Source of the DNA: Paralithodes platypus
Lineage: Eukaryota; Arthropoda; Malacostraca; Decapoda; Lithodidae
Direction: 5' to 3'
DNA length: 64,000 nucleotides
Assembly (NCBI GenBank): GCA_032716605.1
Contig: CM064509.1
Span: forward strand, 51,539,636 to 51,603,635
Shown: positions 55,642-64,000 of the stretch, piece after piece
Numbering within the stretch: position 1 is the stretch's first letter
Layout of the letters: each line of letters begins with the position of its first letter
Notes under the pieces: model-generated
What the model saw: only the letters and a program-made list of their open reading frames with translations
Told to the model about the DNA's origin: nothing
The model's database searches: none
Position numbers and translations under genes: made by a program

Positions 55642-57963
55642 ATGAAAAACGAAGTTGTTGAAGCCCTACAAGAAAAGCACCCACCTACACCTAGGGACCT
55701 AAACCTCCCCCCTGCCCCAAATGACCAGATGCGCCAACCTTTAGTTGTCACGAAGGAGCAGGTGGTTGCCGCAGTGACTTCATTCCCAGCAGGCTCAGCC
55801 GCGGGCCCAGATGGTATCCGACCCGCCCACCTCAAAGCCCTCTTGGGTCAGGGATCAGGAGCTGCTGGGGAGGCACTCTTGGAAACCCTCACCAAATTCA
55901 TCAACATGGTTTTAAGAGGGGAAGTACCCGACTGTGCCACACCCCTATTTTTGGGGGCATTACTCTGTGCACTGGCAAAAAAAGATGGCGGTGTGCGCCC
56001 AATAGCAGTAGGGAACACCTTCCGTCGCCTTGCCACAAAGGTGGGTTTGAAACCACTCTCGAATGGCCTAGGTCAACACTTAAGACCAGTTCAACTAGGT
56101 TTCGGAACTCCAGGGGGGTGTGAAGCTGCTGTACACGCAACCCGCACCTACCTCAGCCAAGCCCAAGAAAAATGAGTGCTTCTAAAGATTGACATGCGGA
56201 ACGCATTCAACAGCATTCACAGGGATGTCTTCCTCCGTGCAGCTCAAGAACACATCCCCACTCTGTACCCCCTACTTTGGCAGGCTTATTCCAAACCTTC
56301 AATCCTGATTTTTGGCGAGACGGTAATCCCATCAGCGACCGGGTTACAGCAGGGAGATCCAGGTGGTCCTGCTCTTTTCTCAATAGGGGTGGATGCAGCA
56401 GCTAACAAAGTAAGGTCAGAACTGAATATATGGTACCTGGACGATGCAACCTTGGGTGGGTCAGTAGAGAATGTTCTAACCGACCTAAATAACATCGTAA
56501 CTGACCTCGGCCAGGCTGGGCTAGTGATAAATGACACCAAATGTGAACTTGTCCTCCTCAACCACACACGTGAATAAGGAGAAGAGACTCAGGCCCTGTT
56601 TCGAGGCATATTGCCAAATGTAAAGATCCTTCAGGAGCACCAGCAAACCCTATTAGGTTCCCCACTAACTCTGGCAGCAATCCCACCAGCACTTCAAGTT
56701 AAAAAGGAGGAGCTTCAACGTCTCATGAGTCGCCTGATACACATCGATGCCCACTCAGCTCTGGCCCTTCTCAAGAACTGTTTCTCCATCCCAAAACTCC
56801 AATACCTCCTGCGCACATCGATGACTTACACGAACAATGGTGGCCTCCAAGAATTAGACAGCATTATCCGAGAAGCAGTGACCAGCATCACCAACGTGGA
56901 ATTTAAAGTACGGACCTGGACACAAGCCACCCTTCCTGTCCGCCTCGGGAGCTTGGGCATACGGAGAGCCTCGGATATTGCCTCCCCAGCCTTTATCTCT
57001 TCCCTCATCGCGACCAACGACCTTGTAGTGTCCATCCTTTCTTCTCAACCCGGAATGACACTTAATGGGGACGTAACAGAAGCGATTAACACCTGGAAGG
57101 AAAGTACAGGAGTAGTGGAGGAGCCTCAGGGTACCTCCAGGAGCAAGCAGAAAGCGTGGGATACCATCTCGGCGAAGAAAACTCAAGAAAATCTCCTAAC
57201 CAATGCAGACCAGGTTGCAAAAGCACGCCTCCAGGCAGCCGCCCGTTCGGAGAGTGGCTTGTGGTTACACGCCATCCCCATCCCACCTCTTGGAACTTTC
57301 TTGGATGCTGAAGCGCTCCGGGTTGCCATCGCGCTCAGAGTGGGTGCGGCAGTTTGTCACCCACACACTTGCAAGTGTGGTGGGGGGATGGATGCTCAAG
57401 GTAACCATGCCTTGTCATGTAATTACAACGCAGGCCGCCTGCCAAGACACTCTGCACTAAATGATGTCATAAAACAGGCCCTGCAGAGTGCTAACTGTGC
57501 ATCAATCCTCGAACCACATGGACTTCGCAGAGAAGACGGCAAACGGCCAGATGGGATGACCACTTTCCCTTACAAGAATGGCCGGTGCCTCGTGTGGGAT
57601 GCCACATGTGTTGACACTTTCTCCACAACCAACATCGCCAGAAACGCCGACGAAGCAGGTGAAGCCGCCCGGATAGCAGAAAATAAAAAGCGAGAAAAAT
57701 ATCAAGCCATCGCCAGAAATCATCAGTTCGAGCCCCTGGCATTCGAAACTTCAGGAGTCTTCGGCCCTACCACCCTTAAGATGGTGAATTAAATAGGCCG
57801 TAAAATCAGAGAAATTTCAGGAGAACCCCGGGAAACCCTCTGGCTCAAGCAAAGGCTAGGGATGGCTATCCTCCGGGGCAATGCCACCAGCGTCATGAGC
57901 TCAGTTCGACCGGACTGGGTCATGCCACTGTGTGAGGCCCGGGCAGGAGTGGTGTATCCGTAG
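55642..57963 (+). pseudogene. Reverse transcriptase with restriction-like endonuclease
   Basis: One reading frame throughout, broken only by three nonsense codons (TGA 56173, TAA 56575, TAA 57790) and no frameshift. RT parts: SAAGPDGIRPAHLKALL (about 55797-55847), VLLKIDMRNAFNSIHRDVFL (56176-56235), GLQQGDPGGPALFSIGVD (about 56342-56395), and catalytic NIWYLDDATLGG (about 56425-56460). After a long thumb/linker comes C-K-C-x7-H-x4-C type knuckle text (CKCGGGMDAQGNHALSC, 57371-57421). Then RREDGKRPDGMTTFP (about 57526-57570) and CLVWDATCVDT (57587-57619), the PD-(D/E)xK-like restriction-type endonuclease of R2-group LINEs. The C-terminal LWLKQRLGMAILRGNA block extends to TAG 57961-57963. Clade (R2 or HERO) not fixed. 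Confidence 0.9.
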
Positions 57964-58048
57964 TCTTTCCACAGTAGGGTAAAACAAACATAAACTTTAT
58001 TTGTATGTAACATGTGTGATTCACATAAATAAAAAAAAAAAAAAAAAT
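55642..58048 (+). mobile_element. RLE-type LINE 'E' (R2/HERO-like), 5'-truncated
   Basis: Inserted in antisense orientation within LINE D ORF2 and ending in an A tail of about 18 (58031-58048). Removing it joins LINE D as SCLTDRD|LEIIQNKAMR. The target duplication is at most two bases. The copy begins in the N-terminal part of its ORF. Confidence 0.9.
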
Positions 58049-60388
58049 CTCTGTCTGTGAGGCAAGAGAGGTGTAGGGCATTATAATCAATTACAGACCG
58101 GATAAAGGCAATATAAAAATTTCTAGCAGTTTTAATGTTGGCACCAGCAGATTTACCAGCAAGAGTAGACAGTGGATGCAATCGCTTATTTAATTTACTG
58201 CACATATCTTCAAGAAATGAGTCAGTTCTAATGTTAGTGTCTGCACCCAGGTAGTTGTAGTTCTTACAAAGTTGGAGAGTATGATCATTGATTTTAAAAA
58301 CTGGTTCAAGATCAGAGAGTGACTCTACTTTAACATTGGACTTGTCAGTGGAAATAACAACCCCACATTTTAGGGCATTAATGGAGAACTGACTGAGTAG
58401 ATCCTGTAAGCTGAGAGCGGACTGTGCCTTAATACATATATCATCAGCATAGCATATAATGGATTGGGTAAAGTATCTATATTTGCAATAAGTCTATGCA
58501 TGAGAATGTTGAATAACAATGGACTGAGGACACCTCCCTGTGGTGTACCAAGTTCCATTGTTTCCCAATCATGACATGGAGCTCCACGGAAGTAAACACG
58601 GGATCTTCTGTTTGACAGGTAGCCCCTAACCCACCTCAGCAACCCTCCCTTAATACCCATAGTAGCAAGTTGGTCTAGAATAATTTCCCTGTTAGCAATA
58701 TCAAAGGCAGATTTAAGGTCTATGAATGCAGTGTATGTTGTGCTGTAAAAATGAGAGAAATATTCTGAAAAGCAATGATGCGTGCTTTTACCTGGCAGGA
58801 AACCAAATAGTCGAGGAGACAGATGATCGATGATCGCTTAGGTGAAACATTAGACGATTAAGAATTATACGTTCAATAACTTTACAAAAACAAGAACTGA
58901 GTGAGATGGGACGATACTTATTAGATGCAGGTTTGGGAATGGGAATTATTGTGCGTTGGCACCATTCCTGTGGCAGGGTACCTTCTGTGAAGCTCATGTT
59001 AAAGAGGGCAAGCAAATGGTTACCAGGGATATCATTAAGCAGGCGAAGTACACTGTAGGTGATACCATCGTCAGCAGGAGCTGTGGCATGACCTTTAGAT
59101 AATGCAATGGAGAGTTCATAAGGGGTGATAAGACATGTTATCAGACTCGTGTACTTCACTTGCTGCTATTTCAATAATATGAAATTGCCTTGTTAGTGTA
59201 TCGGCTTGGAGCTGCTGCTCTATTACAGGAGGGAGAGAAGAAAATTTGGACATACTTGCCCACTCTGTCAAAAGTACATTGGCTTTATCGACAGGTTTGT
59301 GGTGTAATGGAGCTCGTTTGTGTTTGCCAGTTATTATATTAATGTTGTGCCATACTGTAGACAAACTAGTTTTATAATTTATTCCTTGTAAAAAGCTTTC
59401 CCAGTGGTCTCTACTAACTTCACCTTTAAGCTTACGAAAGTTATTATTGGCTATGAGGAAACTCAGCAAGTATTCTGATGTTTTACATTCTTTATATTTG
59501 TTACCAAGTTCGGTTACTTCATTTCGGGCATCATCAAGAAGAGGATCATGATACCACGAGGTATTTTTGTTCATCGATTGAGGTTGGAAAGGCTTTCTAA
59601 TAAGGTCATAATAATTTGTTATTACTTGAACAAAATCTGTGTACAATTGTTGTACAGAAGATGGAGTGTAGGAGCTGTACCATTGGCTAATTACATACTG
59701 AAAATGCATGGCATAATTGTCAGGGATTGTTATACGCCTCCTTGCGTGTAGTTCTGGTTGGGAACCTGGCACTAAGTACTCAGTTACAATGGCAAAGTGG
59801 TCAGAGAATAATTCCCTAACCATAAAGGCCCTAGCGTTAGAGTCAATCAAACCAAAACCTAATGAGTAATCAAGGCGACCACCCAACAGGTGAGTCTGAA
59901 CCTCAGTGTCATATACAGTTATATCCTTTTCCTGTACTAATCTTAGCAGGGCCCTGCCATTAGTATTACACTCACTGTCACCAAAAGCAGTATGTCTGGC
60001 ATTTAAGTATCTTACAATTAGCATGCATTCAACATTAGGAAAAGGTAGTTTATCAGCTGCAAAGTTATTACCTTTAATGTAAGCATTACATAAATTAAAA
60101 TTACTATTATGGACTGAAATTTCAAATAACTGATACAAATTAGTTGGGTTTACAGATTAATTTAATTTATTATGCTGAATGCCAATTTTGATATACGTAA
60201 TGAGCCCTGTGTTACATTTATGAAAGTACTGAGTGTAACTGCCAATACCAGGAACCTGTCTTTTCAGACTGCAACCAGGAAATGGCTCCTGCAAGCATAT
60301 AATATCAACATTTTCTCTCTTGACATAATCAATAACATCATTTATACGTTTATTTATCCCACGAATGTTCCAGGAGAGTAATTTTACT

Positions 60389-62233
60389 TTAACTATGAAT
60401 GTTAAAAGTGGAGTTAAGTTCCTTCACGGCATTGCTAATATCACTATATAATTTACAGAATTTACTAAACTGTTCTACACTAAGTTTAGAGCTCAGTTGA
60501 CGAATGACAGCAGAGCCAGGTAATTTGACAATTTTAGACTGTGCTTGAATATGGCTTAGGTTAGGGACACAATCAGGTACAGGAACACAAACAGATGGAT
60601 TAATCACTTCACTACAATCTGTTTGTTGGTCCAGTGTACCACAGACCTGGTCATCCTCTGTGGCACTGGTAACCCTAGAAGCAGAACTACTAGTGGAACT
60701 ATTCAACATTTTATTGCCTCCACCAGAACCAGCATCAGTACCTCGTTCCAGCCCATCACTAACCCGGGGAGTTCCGGCACTGGTATTTTTCTTTCTTTCT
60801 AAATGTTCAACTCTTTTTGAGAGCCCATCAGTCTCGGCTGCCATCTCAGTCAGGGCTGCCATTATTTTACCTCCAATATTTTCTGGGATTTGTGGTTCAG
60901 ATGGAATGTTAGTTGGGGGAGGAGCCACAGTGGTAGGCGAGGTCAAGTTCAACGAGTTAGCAGTGGACGTTAATGATGTATTAGACCTAGGGACCTCAGC
61001 AGGCGCGGGTAATGCAGTGGCAGAGACAGGAGTATTACGGCTAGATTGTGTGACTGTAGGCTGTGGTGGTGTAACACTGGATGATGAGATGTGGGTGGTC
61101 CTGTTATTCACAGGAATCTCACTGGATTGCTGAACAAGAGGGGGACGCTTCCTGAGACAGTCTGAGTGCCACACCCTAACTCCTACCTGCCCACACCTAC
61201 CGCACTTTAACTGTGGTGGATGAGCTGGGAGTTCCCCTGATAAAGGAGCTTTGTTAGGGCAGGATTTCAGTTCATGAGGTTCAGCACACAGAACACACTT
61301 AGCTTTATTGCGACAATACTTAGCTACATGACCCTCCTCGCTACACTTAAAACAGGTGACAGGAGAGGGTTGCCACTTCTTGATATAGCTAGATCTTGTT
61401 GTGCAACTAAAAGTATATACAGTTGGTGGGGGTTCTGAACCCTTCCATACTATTCTAACTCTGTTTTGTTTCACCCCATCCCTGAACACCCTATGCACAC
61501 TGTGTACACCTTCTAATTCTTCAATGATCCATTCCTCAGGGAAGCTTTTACAATACATAGTCACCAAGTATTCATATTTTTTTTTAAGTCTAATAGGCTC
61601 ATCAGCATCCTTCATGCAAACATTATTGTAATGGCCATTCATCATTTTATTTATTTCATCAGTATGCTGGCGCCCCACATAAATATATGGAGAAGTGAAT
61701 GTTGTACAGAACCAGTTAACAAGCTTGCCAGCACGGTGTAAATGCATTTTGATTGTCTGCACCCATTCACGTTTTTTGTAATTAGGCAAATCATCTGGGA
61801 AGGCTAGTCTCTTGAATTCTTTTCGTGGGTCAAGATTGTGTTCAGTGTCATTCCTCATACGTCTGGCAGAGCCACCCTCTCCACCACCTCCACCCTCACC
61901 ACCACCACGTGTGACGTCGCCACCACTCAAAATCGTACCGCCAGTACCAGGCATGCTTATATCACCTTCAAAGCCCTGTACATGTGCAATATCATCATTA
62001 ACTTCATCAGTTTTACCCTTCAGAGCACTGTTAACATGGCCATCATTGCTAATAGAGGCATTGTTGGATGAATGCAGATCAAAGCTTTCACTGGCTGGGA
62101 GAGTTCTATCACTACTTTCCTCATTCTGCCACGCAGAAAAGTAGTCCCTAACAGTGGCATCACCTCCATAATTTTTATCATTTGCATCACTGTTATTAAC
62201 AATAGCATTTTTACTGGTTGTAATATCACTCAT
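60389..62233 (-). CDS. LINE D ORF1, zinc-knuckle nucleic-acid-binding protein, 614 aa
   Basis: An intact frame from ATG 62233 to TAA 60389. The N-terminus is acidic, Ser/Asn-rich and holds a Gly/Glu tract (about 110-123, GEGGGGGEGG). Residues about 135-280 form a globular part (FKRLAFPDDLPNYKKREWVQ, YKKREWVQTIKMHLHRAGKL). Three Cys/His motifs follow: CFKCSEEGHVAKYC (CX2CX4HX4C, about 295-308), CVLCAEPHELKSC (CX2CX3HX4C, about 313-325) and CGRCGQVGVRVWHSDC (about 344-359). A Pro/Ser/Thr-rich stretch and a short Leu/Glu coiled segment (ETDGLSKRVEHLERKK, about 466-481) come before the end. This is the gag-like ORF1 of I-type LINEs, binding element RNA. Its stop overlaps the ORF2 frame. Intactness suggests recent activity. 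Confidence 0.88.
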   Translation of the reverse strand: MSDITTSKNAIVNNSDANDKNYGGDATVRDYFSAWQNEESSDRTLPASESFDLHSSNNASISNDGHVNSALKGKTDEVNDDIAHVQGFEGDISMPGTGGTILSGGDVTRGGGEGGGGGEGGSARRMRNDTEHNLDPRKEFKRLAFPDDLPNYKKREWVQTIKMHLHRAGKLVNWFCTTFTSPYIYVGRQHTDEINKMMNGHYNNVCMKDADEPIRLKKKYEYLVTMYCKSFPEEWIIEELEGVHSVHRVFRDGVKQNRVRIVWKGSEPPPTVYTFSCTTRSSYIKKWQPSPVTCFKCSEEGHVAKYCRNKAKCVLCAEPHELKSCPNKAPLSGELPAHPPQLKCGRCGQVGVRVWHSDCLRKRPPLVQQSSEIPVNNRTTHISSSSVTPPQPTVTQSSRNTPVSATALPAPAEVPRSNTSLTSTANSLNLTSPTTVAPPPTNIPSEPQIPENIGGKIMAALTEMAAETDGLSKRVEHLERKKNTSAGTPRVSDGLERGTDAGSGGGNKMLNSSTSSSASRVTSATEDDQVCGTLDQQTDCSEVINPSVCVPVPDCVPNLSHIQAQSKIVKLPGSAVIRQLSSKLSVEQFSKFCKLYSDISNAVKELNSTFNIHS

Positions 62234-62260
62234 AGCTGGGATCTTGGTTCTCCTTAACTT

Positions 62261-62491
62261 TCATTGACTCTTCTTTCGTCTAGACCCAGCAATTTCAAAA
62301 GTACCTTCATCACTATCGCCACCATGGTTGCTGTCTGGGTCCTCACACGATGGTATATACTCTTCATCCTCGCCGGATACACTCCCCTCGGAAGCAGTAA
62401 GGGTAGACTCGGACTCAGCACGACGTGAACTTGAGTTGGGAGCAGAGGAATTATCACCAATGAGGTTATCCTTGCTAAAATCAGCGGACAT
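62261..62491 (-). CDS. Short acidic ORF upstream of LINE D ORF1, 76 aa
   Basis: ATG at 62491, starting MSADFSKDNLIGDNSS, rich in Ser, Glu and Asp, ending FEIAGSRRKKSQ and stop at 62263-62261. It lies 27 bp before ORF1 and in another frame. It could be a separate short ORF or the true ORF1 N-terminus split by a frameshift; the basic RRKK end looks like an internal linker, favouring the latter. Confidence 0.5.
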   Translation of the reverse strand: MSADFSKDNLIGDNSSAPNSSSRRAESESTLTASEGSVSGEDEEYIPSCEDPDSNHGGDSDEGTFEIAGSRRKKSQ

Positions 62492-62552
62492 GATGACAGG
62501 GAACACGAGCGGACCACCACTCACTCTGCCCAGCGCCCCTCGAATGAATAAA

Positions 62553-62574
62553 AATAATAATAATAATAATAATA
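62553..62574. repeat. (AAT)n at the 5' end of LINE D
   Basis: Pure AAT run next to the element's 5' UTR. Confidence 0.93.
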
Positions 62575-62575
62575 A

Positions 62576-62830
62576 AGTAGACGTGCCGTTTTGCCCAAAA
62601 TCAAAACGGCATACCCAACTCTGCGATGGGTTACCATCATCACTACTAATACCATCATCAATCACAATCAACATTATCACTACTACTGCCATCATCACTA
62701 CAACTGCCATCATCACTACAACTGCCACAATCATCACGAGTACTGTCATCATCACCATTACTATGATCATCATCACTACTACAATTACAATGATCACTAC
62801 TACGCTCACCATCATCACTGTCCATTGTCA
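62576..62830 (+). repeat. 1.18-kb-period repeat, first copy of the start
   Basis: A hairpin GCCGTTTTG...CAAAACGGC (62584-62611), then a CCCAACTCTGCGATGGGTTA block and (ATC)-type DNA. It recurs at 63758 onward with only a few changes and a short deletion. Confidence 0.9.
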
Positions 62831-63360
62831 CTAGCATCTTAATCACTACTATCATCATTGATACTACAACTATCAACCATCATTACTAATATCATCACCA
62901 CCATCTTACAATCATCATTACTACTGTTAACATCATCACTACTACTATAACCATCATCATTACTACTGTCACAAATATTACCATAATTTATTCTACTGTC
63001 ACCATCATCACTACTACTGCCATCATCACCATTACTATGAACTTCATCACCACAACTATTGTCATCATCACTACAAATTTCACCATCCTCACTACTACTC
63101 ACCATCATCACTAATACTCACACCATCATCACTACCAGCATCACTACTGTCATTATTATCACTACAACTATCATCATTACTTGTCACCATCATCACTACT
63201 ATTATGACCATCGTTACTACTACTGTCACCATCATATCTACTACTGTCATTATCATCACTACTGTCATCATCATCAATACAACTACAACCATCATCACTA
63301 CAATTATCACCATTATCACTACTATCACCATCAATCCAAATATTACTCCCATCACTTCTA
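62640..63360. repeat. Degenerate (ATC/ACT)n array
   Basis: CATCATCACTACTACTGTC-type repeats over about 700 bp. His-, Met- or Val-rich open frames here are artefacts. Confidence 0.95.
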
Positions 63361-63425
63361 ATGCCAACTAAACTAACTTAACCTAGCAAATACGTAGCGA
63401 GATGTTTTCGCTCCCAGAACGAATG

Positions 63426-63470
63426 CGTTCTTAGTGTGTGAGCCCCTTTGGGGCTCACACACTAAGAACG
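63426..63470. repeat. Perfect 21-bp-stem hairpin
   Basis: CGTTCTTAGTGTGTGAGCCC + C, loop TTT, and the exact complement. It is followed by a G-rich run (63482-63517) and then a GAAATTTGGTGAAAATCCGT block, CGTCCAACGGTCTAGGAGGA, and (GAC)n. This is a non-coding repeat of the type common in marine animals. Confidence 0.9.
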
Positions 63471-63731
63471 CCATCATTGCTGGGGGGGGGGGGGGGCCGG
63501 ATGGGGGGGGGTCAAAACCATATTTTGGACCTAAAATCATAACCATTGCATAAATTCAAAAAATATTTTTTGACTGACTTTTGCATTCACGCAACAAATG
63601 TTTTTGTGAAATTTGGTGAAAATCCGTCCAACGGTCTAGGAGGAGTTCCGAGACAGACGGACGACGACGACGATGACGACGACGACAGACATTTTTTTCG
63701 TGTGGTACCCACTATACGGGGGGGCGATACC

Positions 63732-64000
63732 AAACTCTGCTTACGCAGAGTTGATAAAGTAGATGTGCCGTTTTGCCCAAAATCAAAACGGCATACCCAA
63801 CTCTGCGATGGGTTACCATCATCACTACTAGTACCATCATCAATCACAATCAACATAATAACTACTACTGCCATCATCACTACAACTGCCACAATTATCA
63901 CAAGTACTGTCATCATCACCATTACTATGATCATCATCACTATTACTCTCACCATCATCACTGTCCATTGTCACTAGCATCTTAATCACTACTATCATCA
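63732..64000 (+). repeat. 1.18-kb-period repeat, second copy (cut by window end)
   Basis: Begins with the hairpin AACTCTGCTTACGCAGAGTT, then repeats 62576-62850. The matching GTGCCG words are 1,182 bp apart (62583, 63765). A tandem unit of about 1.2 kb is likely. In the first copy the left part has been replaced by (AAT)n and LINE D. Confidence 0.85.

Larger units (their letters stand above)
54037..60384 (-). pseudogene. LINE D ORF2: EN, RT, RNase H, Cys/His knuckle
   Basis: It starts in a frame overlapping the end of ORF1 with KVKLLSWNIRGINKRINDVI and ICLQEPFPG (EN start). A nonsense codon at about 60158 is followed by the long frame 60138-59116 with LNARHTAFGDSECNTNGRAL (the usual GD before LNARH is RY here), LDYSLGFGLID and LFSDHFAI. 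RT: NKYRPISLSSCFCKVIERII (about 58920), IDLKSAFDIANREIILDQL (about 58720), ELGTPQGGVLSPLLFNIL (58560-58505), and YADD seen across a frameshift at about 58455. The thumb ends SCLTDRD at the LINE E junction and resumes at 55641 as LEIIQNKAMRIILGCP. RNase H: IVYADGS (about 55180), SSTQCELVGI, IISDSQSALASLNSQ (about 54975), then, past the MITE, HFLWIPSHIGVTHHDKADKL (about 54560-54500). The C-terminal CQVCREEGQHTLVHYISEC (about 54195-54140) is a zinc knuckle. Confidence 0.88.
53412..62550 (-). mobile_element. Full-length I-group LINE 'D' with two nested guests
   Basis: Minus-strand element with a 5' UTR (62550-62492), short acidic ORF, ORF1 (62233-60389), ORF2 (60384 to about 54037) and a GC-rich 3' UTR. 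It holds 55642-58048 (LINE E) and 54609-54912 (MITE); without them it is about 6.4 kb. The RNase H domain and AP endonuclease place it in the I superfamily. Both ends abut (AAT)n. Confidence 0.85.

Noticed and set aside
60660..62144. Plus-strand frames of 76-157 codons
   Set aside because: Antisense to the intact LINE D ORF1.
62591..63369. His-, Met- and Ser/Asp-rich frames on both strands
   Set aside because: Translation of the degenerate (ATC)n array; no start or splice evidence.

Overview
This is animal nuclear DNA, very probably from a marine arthropod; a decapod crustacean is my best guess. The evidence is spliced-gene architecture, sparse host coding, many microsatellites ((TA)n, (TC)n, (AAT)n, (ATC)n), several LINE clades, tRNA-derived SINEs, TTAA-flanked MITEs, and a CR1-type 3' end finishing in repeated TTATGTTC units, which is typical of decapods. 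The species call is inference. Only one stretch looks like an ordinary host exon: minus strand, 8369 to 7418, a start exon with a good splice donor. Everything else recognisable is mobile or repetitive.

Layout. 0.7-5.5 kb: decayed CR1-like and other LINE pieces, one split by a 461-bp Helitron with an exact empty site. 6.6-9.7 kb: a SINE, the host exon and a second tRNA-like SINE. 9.8-11.3 kb: a 24-bp satellite of about 59 units. 11.8-14.3 kb: a compact element with 196-bp terminal inverted repeats around one intact 589-codon gene, which encodes an XPG/FEN1-like nuclease ending in a nine-cysteine CXC-type domain. 15-21 kb: MITEs, a 21-bp satellite and SINEs. 21.6-23 kb: LINE 'B'. 23.6-25.1 kb: two nested palindromic structures. 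The larger has 508-bp arms, each carrying a candidate hammerhead ribozyme, with a piggyBac-type MITE exactly at its centre. 27-31.4 kb: a nearly complete CR1 element in which the ORF1 esterase and the ORF2 endonuclease share one frame. 31.6-32.3 kb: a Penelope-like GIY-YIG endonuclease remnant. 33.5-35 kb: a second LINE B. 36-38.2 kb: 37-bp and 66-bp minisatellites. 42.7-44.7 kb: a TIR element with two guests inside. 44.7-50 kb: LINE, internally deleted LINE B, RTE and hAT remnants. 51.2-52.4 kb: an unidentified coding fossil split by a MITE.

53.4-62.55 kb is one almost complete I-group LINE ('D') on the minus strand, sitting between (AAT)n tracts. It has an intact zinc-knuckle ORF1 and an ORF2 with EN, RT, RNase H and a C-terminal Cys/His knuckle. 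A restriction-like-endonuclease LINE ('E', plus strand, 2.4 kb) and a piggyBac-type MITE have inserted into its ORF2. The window ends in (ATC)n-rich DNA and the start of a second 1.18-kb repeat unit.

The genes do not form a host pathway; they are autonomous elements and their passengers. The most unusual items are the TIR-flanked XPG-like/CXC gene and the hammerhead-bearing palindrome.
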